In this document: piece after piece, positions 33,391-42,134 of the stretch
Layout of the letters: every line of letters begins with the position of its first letter
Position numbering within the stretch: the first letter of the stretch is position 1
Assembly: GCA_910584285.1 (NCBI GenBank)
Contig: CAJTYK010000007.1
Coordinates: 4,954 to 68,953, forward strand
Direction of reading: 5' to 3'
Source of the DNA: an uncultured Oscillospiraceae bacterium
GTDB taxonomy: Bacteria; Bacillota; Clostridia; Oscillospirales; Oscillospiraceae
DNA length: 64,000 bases
Program-made: the position numbers and the translations under genes
Notes under the pieces: model-generated
What the model was told of the DNA's origin: nothing
The model's input: only the letters and a program-made list of their open reading frames with translations
Database searches by the model: none

Positions 33391-35094
33391 ATGAAATTTT
33401 CCGAGATGCCCTATGAGCGCCCCGACCTGGAGGGACTGAAGCAGACCCTGGCGGGGCTCACCGACCGTCTCAAGGCGGCGGGAAGCTATGAGGAGGCCCG
33501 GGCCGTGTTCCTGGAGAAGGAGGAGGCGGAGCGCCATATCGACACCCTGGCCACCCTGGCCAGCATCCGCAACTCCATTGACACCCGGGACGAATTCTAC
33601 GACGGGGAGATGAACTTCTGGAACGCCGCCATGCCCGAGCTGGAGGAGTACACCAAGGCGTGGACGGCAGCCATGCTGGCCTCCCCCTTCCGGAAGGACT
33701 TCGAGGCGGAGTACGGCGATCTGATGTTTGTCAACGCGGAGATCGAGCTGAAAACCTTCTCCCCCGAGATCGTGCCCCAGCTCCAGAAGGAGAACGACCT
33801 GACCCTGGAGCACCAGAAACTCATCGCTTCCGCCAAGGTTCCCTTCGAGGGCAAGAGCTACACCCTGGCCCAGATGGGGCCTTTCCAGAGCGACGCGGAC
33901 GACCAGCGCCGTCTGGCTGCCTGGAAAGCGGTGGGGACGTGGTACAAGGAGCACCAGGCCGACCTGGATCGCATCTACGACGAGCTGACCCACCTGCGGG
34001 ACGAGATGGGCCGCAAGCTGGGCTATGACGGCTACACCCAGCTGGGCTACTACCGCATGGGTCGCAACTGCTATGGTAAGGACGACGTGGAGCGGTTCCG
34101 GGCCGCTGTGCGCCAGTACCTGGTGCCCCTGGCCGACCGGGTGTACCGGGAGCAGGCCAGGCGCTTGGGCAAGGAGTACCCCATGAACTACGCCGACAAC
34201 GCCCTGATGTTCCGCTCCGGCAACCCCAAGCCCCAGGGCACAGCGGATGATATCCTGGCCCAGGGCAAGAAGTTCTATGACGAGCTGTCCCCGGAGACCT
34301 CTGAGTTCTTCCAGACCATGCTGGACAACGAGCTGCTGGACGTGCTGGCCACCGAGGGCAAGGCCGGGGGCGGTTACTGCACCGGCATTATGGACTACAA
34401 GGTGCCCTTCATCTTCGCCAACTTCAACGGCACCCAGGGGGATGTGGAGGTGGTGACCCACGAGGCGGGCCACGCCTTTGCCTGCTGGATGAACCGGGAT
34501 CGGATCCCCGGCAGCTATGTCTGGCCCGGCATGGAGGCCTGCGAGGTGCATTCCATGTCCATGGAGTTTATGGCCTGGCCCTGGACGGAGGGCTTCTTCG
34601 GTCCGGACACCAGAAAGTACCTGTACAGCCACCTGGCCGGGGCGCTGACCTTCATCCCCTACGGCACCCTGGTGGATCACTTCCAGCACGAGGTCTATGC
34701 CAATCCGGATATGACCCCCGCCCAGCGCCACGCGGTGTGGAAGGAGCTGCAAACGCAGTATATGCCCTGGGTGCGGCTGGACGGGGACATCCCCTTCTTC
34801 GCCGACGGCGAGGCGTGGCAGCGGCAGAGCCACATCTATGAGGCCCCGTTCTACTATATCGACTACTGTCTGGCCCAGACGGTGGCGCTGGAGCTCTGGG
34901 CGCTGCTGCAAAAGGACAAAAAGGCGGCCTGGGAGAAGTACATGGCCTACACCCGCCAGGGTGGCAGCCGCACCTTCACCGACCTGCTGAAGAACGCCGG
35001 GCTGGACACCCCCTTTGACGAGAAGTGCCTGCGGGAGGTGTGCGAGACCGCCAGCCAGTGGCTGGACGGCTTTGACCTCACCGGCATCGCATAA
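33391..35094 (+). CDS. pepF: M3 family oligoendopeptidase (PepF type)
   Basis: This 567-aa cytoplasmic metallopeptidase trims short peptides. The zinc-binding site is VEVVTHEAGHAFACWM (HExxH), with the third ligand Glu in WPGMEACEVHSMSMEFMAWP. The N-terminal half is helical (FSEMPYERPDLEGLKQTL) as in M3 enzymes, and length matches the family. The ATG at 33391 follows AAGGAG. It ends the plus-strand run from ffs and is followed by a strong terminator. Confidence 0.94.
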   Translation: MKFSEMPYERPDLEGLKQTLAGLTDRLKAAGSYEEARAVFLEKEEAERHIDTLATLASIRNSIDTRDEFYDGEMNFWNAAMPELEEYTKAWTAAMLASPFRKDFEAEYGDLMFVNAEIELKTFSPEIVPQLQKENDLTLEHQKLIASAKVPFEGKSYTLAQMGPFQSDADDQRRLAAWKAVGTWYKEHQADLDRIYDELTHLRDEMGRKLGYDGYTQLGYYRMGRNCYGKDDVERFRAAVRQYLVPLADRVYREQARRLGKEYPMNYADNALMFRSGNPKPQGTADDILAQGKKFYDELSPETSEFFQTMLDNELLDVLATEGKAGGGYCTGIMDYKVPFIFANFNGTQGDVEVVTHEAGHAFACWMNRDRIPGSYVWPGMEACEVHSMSMEFMAWPWTEGFFGPDTRKYLYSHLAGALTFIPYGTLVDHFQHEVYANPDMTPAQRHAVWKELQTQYMPWVRLDGDIPFFADGEAWQRQSHIYEAPFYYIDYCLAQTVALELWALLQKDKKAAWEKYMAYTRQGGSRTFTDLLKNAGLDTPFDEKCLREVCETASQWLDGFDLTGIA

Positions 35095-35111
35095 GAGAAC
35101 CCCAGAGAAAG

Positions 35112-35141
35112 ACCCCCGGGACGAGCCCTCGTCCCGGGGGT
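35112..35141. terminator. Bidirectional terminator between pepF and the SLH gene
   Basis: A 14-base perfect stem (35112-35125 with 35128-35141, ACCCCCGGGACGAG) separates two converging genes. The plus strand continues TTTG; the minus strand continues CTTTCTCT, so it can serve both. Confidence 0.8.
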
Positions 35142-35149
35142 TTGTGCTG

Positions 35150-36160
35150 CTATTTCGCGATGTTCTCCTGGAAGCGCATGAGGATGGCGGCCACCTGGGC
35201 CCGGATGGCAGAGCCCTGGGGCTGGAGGAATGTCGCACCGCCGTCGGCCACGCCGTTGATGAGCTTGGCCTGGTTGGCCCAGGCCAGGGCGTCGGCGGCG
35301 TACCCGCTGACCTTGCCCGCATCGGGGAACAGGGCGGACAGGTTGGCCCTGCCGCTCACGTCGTAACCCTTGTACTTGGCATAGTTGAACAGGATGGTGG
35401 CCAGCTGCTCCCGGGTGATGGCGGCCTCAGGGCGGAATGTTCCGTCGGTGTAGCCGTTGACGATGCGCTCCGATGAGGCCCAGCGGACGGCCTCGGTGTA
35501 CCAGCTGGCGGGCACGTCGGTGAAGGGCATCAGGTAGTTCACCATCGGCTCCCCCTCCAGCCGCCAGAGGATGGTGACGATCATGGCCCGGGTGGTGGTT
35601 TTGTTGGGCTCGAACAGGGTGCCGCCGGTGCCGTTCATCAGCTGGGCGGCGTAGACGTAGGCCACCGCGTCGTGATACCACTGGCTCTCGGGTACGTCGG
35701 TGAAGGGCAGGGCCACGGTGGGAGAGCCCACGCCCACCGTGGCGTAGGACAGCTCCCGGCCGCCCCCCGCCTCCAGATCCAGCAGCTTCACGCTGGTGGC
35801 GGCGGTGATCCGGAAGGGGCTGCCCGCGGTGAGCACGCCCAGCAAGATGCCGTCACCCTGATTGATCTGGTTGCGGGAGGTGGCATAGAGGGTGATGCTG
35901 TTCCCGCTGACGGTGAGGGCGGTGTGGGCCTCGCCGCCGGACAGGGCAGGGGCAAACTGAAAGCCGGTGGGGGCCCTGTCCAGGGTCAGGGTGATCTGCA
36001 CGGAGTCAAAGCTGCCGGACAGCCCCCGGAGGGTGACGGTCTGGCTGGCGGCGCCCTGACCGTCCACCTGCACCCAGAGGGGGGAGGCGGCGCAGGCCGG
36101 GCCGAGGAGCAGGGCGGCGGCCAGCGCCGCGGCCAGCAGCAGGGAAAGAACGCGTTTCAT
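35150..36160 (-). CDS. SLH-domain surface protein with cohesin-like N-terminal domain
   Basis: This 336-aa protein has a signal peptide (MKRVLSLLLAAALAAALLLG then PACAA), a beta-rich domain at about 25-150, and three SLH repeats (PFTDVPESQWYHDAVAYVYA, FTDVPASWYTEAVRWASSER, and a third ending LINGVADGGATF) that bind secondary wall polymers. The first domain (GLSGSFDSVQITLTLDRAP, then SGNSITLYATSRNQINQGDG) has the strand pattern of cohesin-type modules, though it is short for one. It lies 13 bases after the dockerin-bearing M60 protease gene with AAAGGAGGG before its ATG, so the pair may be an anchoring scaffold and its cargo. The cohesin call is inference. Confidence 0.8.
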   Translation of the reverse strand: MKRVLSLLLAAALAAALLLGPACAASPLWVQVDGQGAASQTVTLRGLSGSFDSVQITLTLDRAPTGFQFAPALSGGEAHTALTVSGNSITLYATSRNQINQGDGILLGVLTAGSPFRITAATSVKLLDLEAGGGRELSYATVGVGSPTVALPFTDVPESQWYHDAVAYVYAAQLMNGTGGTLFEPNKTTTRAMIVTILWRLEGEPMVNYLMPFTDVPASWYTEAVRWASSERIVNGYTDGTFRPEAAITREQLATILFNYAKYKGYDVSGRANLSALFPDAGKVSGYAADALAWANQAKLINGVADGGATFLQPQGSAIRAQVAAILMRFQENIAK

Positions 36161-36173
36161 GGTTGGCCCTCCT

Positions 36174-39100
36174 TTATTGGACGCCCTCGCCCGTCAGGAC
36201 GAGCTGGGGCAGGGTATGGGTCTGGGGGAAGCTGGTCCACAGCGTCTCGCTGGTCACCCGGCGGCTGGCGCTGGAGTAGGGATCGTCGGTGCGGTAGAGC
36301 ACCACCCGGAACTCGGTGGGATCATCGGCGGTGACGCCGGTCTGGGCGTTGAGGGCTTCCTCCGCCTTCCAGTCGGGGACGAACACCCAGAAGCCGTCGC
36401 TGGTGTCGCTCACCTGGCCGTCCGCCGGGATCTCGGCGAAGAACAGGGCGAAGCCGTTTAGGGCGCGCTCTACACTGGTGACGCCGTTCTCCTCCTGGGC
36501 CTCGGGGGTGGTGTTGTAACGGGCCTGGACCTCCAAGGTGTTGTAGACGGGATCGCCCCGGTAGGTGCCCACCACAACTACTGTGCCCGCAGGCACCACG
36601 CCACCGTCATAGGTCAGAGGCTGGGCCAGCTTGCCCACCGACGCCCCCGGGTAGAAGTCCACCCGGTCGCCGGGGTAGTCCAGCAGCTCCACCTGTGCCC
36701 CGGTGGGCAGGCCGGATATCCGCAGGGCGGTCACGTCGTACGTCCAGATGCGGCTATCGCCGGGGGCGCCGGGCTTGGCGAAGTAGGCCACACCACCGTT
36801 GTCTGGGCCCAGGGCCACCGGGCTCCAGCTGCCGTCCAGCAGGGCGCTGACGGTGCAGCCCGTCAGACTGCCGCCGCTGACCTTCAGCCCTGTGACGGGG
36901 ACGGACCCGGTCCGCATGGTGATCTCCACATCTGTCCCATTGTGGGTCAGGGTGTAGAGGCTGGGGGAGATGGTCTTGTCATAGGCCACCCGCACTTGTC
37001 CGGCGGACACGGCGGTCCCCCGGTTGCCCAACTTGTCCACGGGGATCACGGAGTAGGAGTAGGTCAGGTTGTTGGCCGCGCCCAGATCGTCCACATAGGC
37101 ACTGCCGGTGGTGAAGCCGATGGGGTTGCCGTTGCGCAGGATCTCATAGCCCAGCACCGTGCCGTCCCCGCCGGAGATGGACACCGTGGCGTGGTTCTGG
37201 CTGACGGAGGCGGAGGCGGACACCCTGCCGCGGAAGGGGCTGCCGTTTTGCAGGCGGTAGGCATAGGAGTCGTCGTTCAGATACCAGACGGCCCGGGTCT
37301 CGGCGGGCAGCCTGGACAAGATGGCCTTGGCCTCCTCTCCCAGAATCAGGCCCCAGCGGGTGAAGAACTCGGTGAGGTTCCGACCCGCGGTCTGGGAGGC
37401 GATGAGGGCCACCCGTTCGTCGTAGGAATAGCCGCTGTAGCTGCCCGACTTCCAGGCGGTGAAGAAGCGGTTGTAGAAGTCCAGCGGCTTGACGGCGCCG
37501 TCATAGGCCAAATGGAGCTGCCAGTACATACCCAGCTGGACGAACACATTCCCGGCGGAGCCGGGGCGGCCCTGGGCGGTTTTGTCATAGATGGCGGGCC
37601 AGATATTGCTGAGGGTGAGCCGGGTGGGCCGGGTCATGGAGCCGCCGTCCCAGGCCTGGACGGCCAAAGCGTAGATATTGTTGGTGATCTCGGCCCGGCC
37701 CAGCTTGTCCATGTTGTGGCCGATCTCGTGGGCGATGCCCCAGCCGAACAGGCCGTTGGCATTTCCTACACCGGTCTGAGACACAGGCCGCCCGCACACC
37801 ATGCCCTGGGCGGAGCCGTAGCCGATGCCGATATGGTTGCCGGCGGCGTACATAAAGGCCCCGGCGAACATTCTCATGTAACGGATATTCTGACGGGTGC
37901 TCATGGGATAGCGGTAGGAATCCGTCCGGGCCCCGCCGGCGGGAACGATGCCCTGCACCTGGTTGGCCACGTACATCACATCCTCCCAGGCCAGTACATC
38001 CCGGTACATGGCCTCCGCCATCTCATCCACCGACGCGCCGATGCCGGACAGGCCGGCCAGCGCCCGGTCGGCGGGGATGGACAGCAGCACGCTGGGGGTG
38101 GAGATCTCGGTGGCGTTGCGGATATCGGTGCCCGGCTTGGAGAGCTTGAGGGCGGCCACATAGGTCTGGAGCTCGGCGACATAGGCGCGGATGAGATCCC
38201 GGCGGGCGGCCTCGCCCAGGTGATACCAGCCGGACAGCTCCAGCACGGGCATGGCAAAGCTGTTCTGATCCAGCCGCACCTGGAGCTTGATGGCCCCGGG
38301 GCTGCCCCCGGCATAGGACAGGTACAGCGGGCCGCCCCGCTCGTCGGTGAGGGAGCCGATCTTGGGCACATAGATGTAGTTGCGGCCATTCTCCAGCTTG
38401 ACGGCACCGCCCCGCCAGATGCCGGACTCGCCGTAGAACTGGGTGGGGGTGACGTACACCGGCGCGTCCCCGGGCAGGGAGGCGTACACCGCCACCACCG
38501 AGCCCGCCCGGGCGGTGACGCCCAGGGGTTGGAGGTCGCTGGCGCTCTGGCCGTAGGCGGTGTCCTTGGCGGAGCCCCGGCTCTGGAAGCTGCCCTTGAT
38601 CAGGCCCAGGGCGGAGGTGTTGCCGGTCAGCAGGGCAGAGGCCAGGCTCAGCTCGTCCCGCAGGCGGGCGGGATCCAGGTAGAAATCGGCCTTGGCGTCC
38701 AGCCGGGCGGAGAGGGCGGCGATGGCCCCAGCGGTGGCCCCCGGCCGCAGGGCGGTGAAGCTGCCGTCGGCAAAGAGGGAGGCGATCTCGTCGGGCAGGG
38801 TGTCGCTCTTGTAAAAGGCCATGTCCGAGATGCTCACCCGGCAGCCGTTGCCCTCCCGCTCGTTGAGGGTGAAGGAGAGCTTGGACACGTTCTCCAGCAG
38901 GGGGAAGGTCAGCACCAGGTAGTTCTTGTTGGGATCCATGGAGCGGGCGGTGTACTGTGTCTCCTCCAGCACCTTTTCCCCGCTGCTATTCCAGGCGGTG
39001 ACGGTGTAGGTTCTGAGGGCGTACTTGTGGTTGCCACCCAGGTAGGGCACCAGGATGGCGTAGTTCATGTCCTGGGGCTCCCGGAAGGTGTAGGTGAAGC

Positions 39101-40946
39101 GGCTGCTCACCCACCACTGGTTGGCCACCCAGTAGGTGGCCGCGTTGTTGTCAATGACGTGCTCGACCTTGAAGTTGGGGCACAGGGAGCGGTTCACATT
39201 GTTGGGATTCTCCATCACCACGGAGGTCACCATGCTGTTGTCGATCCGGCCCTCCCGGGGCAGGTCTGGCATGACCAGGGCCTCCTGTTTGGGGGTGCCC
39301 AGGGCGGTGGCGGAGTAGGGGCCGGTGCCCCGGGAGTTGCCCGCCTTCACCGCCACCTCATAGGTGGTGCCGTTCACCAGCCCGGTGATGGTGGCGGAGG
39401 TGACGGTGATATCGCCGCCGAACTGCTGGAAGGCGCTCTGTCCCGCAGGGCGGTAGAACACCTGATAGTAGGCCGCGTCCTTGGTTTTGCCCCAGGTGAG
39501 CCGCAGGGATTGATCCGCCTCGGTCAGGCCGAGGTTGGAGGGGGCCCCGGGCACTCCGGCGGGCTGGGGCATGGCGGACACCGTCCGGGAGGGGGCGCCC
39601 CGCCAGTCCCCGTTGACGGCGGTGACCTGGAAATAGTAGGTCTTCAGGTTGTCCAGCCCGGTGATCACTGCCCGGTTGGTGTTGACCGGGAGGGTCTGGG
39701 TGAGGGCGGAGGCGCTGAGGCCGTAGGCCACGGTGTAGCCGGTGACGTTGCGCACCGCGCTCCAGTCCAGGGTGACGCTGCCGTTGCCAGGGGTGGCGGC
39801 GAGGCCCTTTACCTGGTCGGCGTCGTTGATCGGGTTGTCGGGCACGATGTCCTTGAGAAACTCGATCTTGGTGACGGTGGCGAAGCCGCTTCCGCTGCTG
39901 GCGGCGGTCACCTGGATGGTGACCTTTTTCACCGCCACCTTGCGGCCCAGGTCGATGGTGACCACCCGCTGGCCCTCCTGTTCCCCGATGGCGTATACGT
40001 CCGCCGGGGCGGCGGCGTCAAAGGGGACGGTGAGGGTGGAGCCGTCAGCCAGCTCGGCCAGCACCGTGCCGGCCTCCACGCCGCCCTGACCCACCCCGTC
40101 GGGGCAGGTGATCCGGATCTGGCTCATCTCCACGCCGCGGCTGTCGTCCAGGGTGATGGGGAGCTCCACCGACCCGTTGGAGGGAAAGACGGTGACAGAG
40201 CCCTCGTCCCGAAACAGATCGTCCGCGTTGCCTTGCAGCAGGCCGGCGGGCACGTCCAACCGGGGGGCGACGATGGCGGCTGCGTCCAGCACCTGAGCCT
40301 GACCGGCGGCGTTCCGGGCGTGGTTGACGTAGGCCAGATCGGTCACGTCCACCTTGCCGTCGCCGTTGAGGTCGTAGGGGCCAACCTGGGCGCTCTTGCC
40401 CAAGCGGACGTCCAGAGCGTTGAGATCGGCGCCATCCACTGCGCCGTCCCCGTTCACATCTCCCAGGGAGAAGGTGGCGTCGCCGGTGCCCACGATGACG
40501 TGCTGGCTGTAGCCGTCCAGGGTGACGGTCTGGCGGAAGGGTTTGTACCCCACGCCGGTGAGGGTCAGTTCATAGCGGCTCCCGCCGGCGGGCAGGCCGG
40601 ACAGCCGGGCCTCGTAATAGCCCACCTGGGTCTCGTGGGTGAGCTCCACGCCGTCGGTGTTCTTCACCGAGGCGGACAGGCCGGCGCCCAGGCTGTTCTC
40701 CAGGGGGGTCCCTCCGGGCAGGGAGATCCGGGCGGTTCCGCCGCTCCCCCGCACCTCCAGCTGAATGTCCCGCCCCGCAGCGGAGGCGGCGGTCTGGGGC
40801 AAATCAAACCGGAGGGTGAGACCAATGGAGCCGGTGAGCGGTTCCGCGCCCGGCGCGGCATAGGCGGCGGGCAGCCCTCCGGCCAGCAGGGAGAGGGCCA
40901 GGATCAGGCCCAGCGCCCGGTCGATCAATCGCTTCGCAGGTTTCAT
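36174..40946 (-). CDS. Secreted M60-like metalloprotease with dockerin and FN3 domains
   Basis: This 1590-aa protein has a signal peptide (residues 1-30, ending AYAA), an Ig-like region (30-155), a two-repeat dockerin at about 158-215 (GDVNGDGAVDGADLNALDV and YDLNGDGKVDVTDLAYV), a beta-sandwich, two FN3 domains (about 370-560; TYYFQVTAVNG, TTYEVAVKAGNSRG), a discoidin-like domain (about 570-720) and an M60 peptidase region with zinc site IAHEIGHNMDKLGR near 1071. C-terminal beta domains follow. M60 proteases of gut bacteria cut O-glycosylated mucins. The ATG at 40946 follows AAAGGATG; no wall anchor is seen, so attachment may rely on the SLH protein encoded next. Confidence 0.85.
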   Translation of the reverse strand: MKPAKRLIDRALGLILALSLLAGGLPAAYAAPGAEPLTGSIGLTLRFDLPQTAASAAGRDIQLEVRGSGGTARISLPGGTPLENSLGAGLSASVKNTDGVELTHETQVGYYEARLSGLPAGGSRYELTLTGVGYKPFRQTVTLDGYSQHVIVGTGDATFSLGDVNGDGAVDGADLNALDVRLGKSAQVGPYDLNGDGKVDVTDLAYVNHARNAAGQAQVLDAAAIVAPRLDVPAGLLQGNADDLFRDEGSVTVFPSNGSVELPITLDDSRGVEMSQIRITCPDGVGQGGVEAGTVLAELADGSTLTVPFDAAAPADVYAIGEQEGQRVVTIDLGRKVAVKKVTIQVTAASSGSGFATVTKIEFLKDIVPDNPINDADQVKGLAATPGNGSVTLDWSAVRNVTGYTVAYGLSASALTQTLPVNTNRAVITGLDNLKTYYFQVTAVNGDWRGAPSRTVSAMPQPAGVPGAPSNLGLTEADQSLRLTWGKTKDAAYYQVFYRPAGQSAFQQFGGDITVTSATITGLVNGTTYEVAVKAGNSRGTGPYSATALGTPKQEALVMPDLPREGRIDNSMVTSVVMENPNNVNRSLCPNFKVEHVIDNNAATYWVANQWWVSSRFTYTFREPQDMNYAILVPYLGGNHKYALRTYTVTAWNSSGEKVLEETQYTARSMDPNKNYLVLTFPLLENVSKLSFTLNEREGNGCRVSISDMAFYKSDTLPDEIASLFADGSFTALRPGATAGAIAALSARLDAKADFYLDPARLRDELSLASALLTGNTSALGLIKGSFQSRGSAKDTAYGQSASDLQPLGVTARAGSVVAVYASLPGDAPVYVTPTQFYGESGIWRGGAVKLENGRNYIYVPKIGSLTDERGGPLYLSYAGGSPGAIKLQVRLDQNSFAMPVLELSGWYHLGEAARRDLIRAYVAELQTYVAALKLSKPGTDIRNATEISTPSVLLSIPADRALAGLSGIGASVDEMAEAMYRDVLAWEDVMYVANQVQGIVPAGGARTDSYRYPMSTRQNIRYMRMFAGAFMYAAGNHIGIGYGSAQGMVCGRPVSQTGVGNANGLFGWGIAHEIGHNMDKLGRAEITNNIYALAVQAWDGGSMTRPTRLTLSNIWPAIYDKTAQGRPGSAGNVFVQLGMYWQLHLAYDGAVKPLDFYNRFFTAWKSGSYSGYSYDERVALIASQTAGRNLTEFFTRWGLILGEEAKAILSRLPAETRAVWYLNDDSYAYRLQNGSPFRGRVSASASVSQNHATVSISGGDGTVLGYEILRNGNPIGFTTGSAYVDDLGAANNLTYSYSVIPVDKLGNRGTAVSAGQVRVAYDKTISPSLYTLTHNGTDVEITMRTGSVPVTGLKVSGGSLTGCTVSALLDGSWSPVALGPDNGGVAYFAKPGAPGDSRIWTYDVTALRISGLPTGAQVELLDYPGDRVDFYPGASVGKLAQPLTYDGGVVPAGTVVVVGTYRGDPVYNTLEVQARYNTTPEAQEENGVTSVERALNGFALFFAEIPADGQVSDTSDGFWVFVPDWKAEEALNAQTGVTADDPTEFRVVLYRTDDPYSSASRRVTSETLWTSFPQTHTLPQLVLTGEGVQ

Positions 40947-41019
40947 AAGATGACATCCTTTCTGTTCTGTCGGAGTGGCCCCTGTTGTTATGTCAAACAA
41001 AACAGTTATGCGGAAATTT

Positions 41020-41048
41020 ATTGTAATCTCCCCGGGAAGTTCTGTCAA
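41020..41048 (-). promoter_or_regulatory. Promoter of the M60 protease/SLH operon
   Basis: On the minus strand TTGACA (41048-41043), 17-base spacer and TACAAT (41025-41020) make a near-consensus sigma-A promoter. The leader to the start codon is about 67 bases. Confidence 0.8.
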
Positions 41049-41080
41049 CCATAATTCCGGATTCTTTCCAAAAGGACAGC

Positions 41081-41108
41081 AAAACAGGGCGCCCCTTATG
41101 GGACGCCC
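41081..41108 (-). terminator. Terminator after the 60-aa membrane protein gene
   Basis: On the minus strand GGGCGTCCC (41108-41100) pairs with GGGGCGCCC (41095-41087) around a 4-base loop, followed by TGTTTTGC. It closes the operon running from 43492. Confidence 0.7.
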
Positions 41109-41130
41109 CGTTCCGCGCCGTGCTGTAGGG

Positions 41131-41313
41131 TTACATTTTCAGCGAGCGATCCAGGTGCTCCACCACGTCGCCCACAGCCTTGATGGCCTTGCCCGCCGCC
41201 TTTTGGGCGGAGTGCTTCTTCTTTTTGGGCATCATCATCATACCCAGGGCGGCGGCTCCCGCCACCATGGTGGCTCCCGCGATGGGCAGCACCGCCTTTT
41301 TGTCCATTTTCAT
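41131..41313 (-). CDS. Small membrane protein (60 aa)
   Basis: MKMDKKAVLPIAGATMVAGA starts a 60-aa protein with one membrane helix ending in AALGMMMM, a basic PKKKKH stretch and a C-terminal amphipathic helix (GKAIKAVGDVVEHLDRSLKM). AAGGAGGG lies 7 bases before the ATG. It is last in the operon with xth and the membrane glycosyltransferase. It resembles short YtxH-like proteins in layout, but no family is claimed. Confidence 0.65.
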   Translation of the reverse strand: MKMDKKAVLPIAGATMVAGAAALGMMMMPKKKKHSAQKAAGKAIKAVGDVVEHLDRSLKM

Positions 41314-41381
41314 TGGAATCCCTCCTTCGCGCTTATAGCTTGCCCGTTTTTCGGCGAAAGAGCGGAATTGCTCCATGGAAA

Positions 41382-42134
41382 TTATTTCAAAATCAGCGAC
41401 ACCGGGCAGTGGTCGCTGCCCAGGATGTCCGGGTGGATGGCGGCTTCCGCCACCTGGGGCCCCAGCCGGTCGGACACGATGAAGTAGTCGATGCGCCATC
41501 CCGCGTTCTTCTCCCGGGCGTGGAAGCGGTAGCTCCACCAGGAATAGGCCCCTTCCTGATCGGGGTATAACAGGCGGAAGGTGTCGGTGAAGCCGGAGGA
41601 CAGCAGCCGGGTCATGGCAGATCGCTCCTCGTCGGAGAAGCCGGCGTTGCCCCGGTTGGTTTTGGGGTTTTTCAGGTCGATCTCCTCATGGGCCACGTTG
41701 AGGTCGCCGCAGTACACCACCGGCTTGGTTTTGTCCAGCCCCTTCAGGTAGCTTAGCAGATCGGCCTCCCACTCCATGCGGTAGCCGATCCGGGCCAGCC
41801 CGTCCTGGGCGTTGGGGGTGTAGCAGTCTACCAGGAAAAAGTCCGGGTACTCCAGGGTGATGAGCCGGCCCTCGTGATCGTGTCTGTCCAGATCCATGCC
41901 GTAAAAGACGGACAGGGGTTCCTGACGGGCGAATATGGCGGTGCCGGAGTAGCCCTTTTTGTCCGCCGAGTTCCAGAACTCGTGGTAGCCGGGCAGATCC
42001 GCTTCCGCCTGCCCCCGCTCCATCTTGGTCTCTTGCAGGCAGATGAAGTCGGCGTCCAGCCCCAGCATGGACTCTGAAAAGCCCTTTTTCAGGCAGGCCC
42101 GCAGGCCGTTGACATTCCAGGATACAAATTTCAT
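41382..42134 (-). CDS. xth: Exodeoxyribonuclease III
   Basis: Xth is an AP endonuclease and 3'-repair exonuclease of base-excision repair. The 250-aa protein has all catalytic blocks of the family: FVSWNVNGLRACL, the metal Glu in ICLQETKME, the GDLNVAHEEIDLKNPK Asp-Asn pair, the substrate loop WWSYRFHAREKNAGWRIDYF, and the C-terminal LGSDHCPVSLIL with the catalytic His. Its ATG overlaps the stop of the upstream glycosyltransferase by ATGA. Confidence 0.95.
   Translation of the reverse strand: MKFVSWNVNGLRACLKKGFSESMLGLDADFICLQETKMERGQAEADLPGYHEFWNSADKKGYSGTAIFARQEPLSVFYGMDLDRHDHEGRLITLEYPDFFLVDCYTPNAQDGLARIGYRMEWEADLLSYLKGLDKTKPVVYCGDLNVAHEEIDLKNPKTNRGNAGFSDEERSAMTRLLSSGFTDTFRLLYPDQEGAYSWWSYRFHAREKNAGWRIDYFIVSDRLGPQVAEAAIHPDILGSDHCPVSLILK

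Noticed and set aside
36942..41054. Plus-strand open frame of 1370 codons
   Set aside because: It lies antisense to the M60 protease gene, has no recognisable domain, and is rich in Gly, His and Val as expected from reading GC-biased codons backwards.
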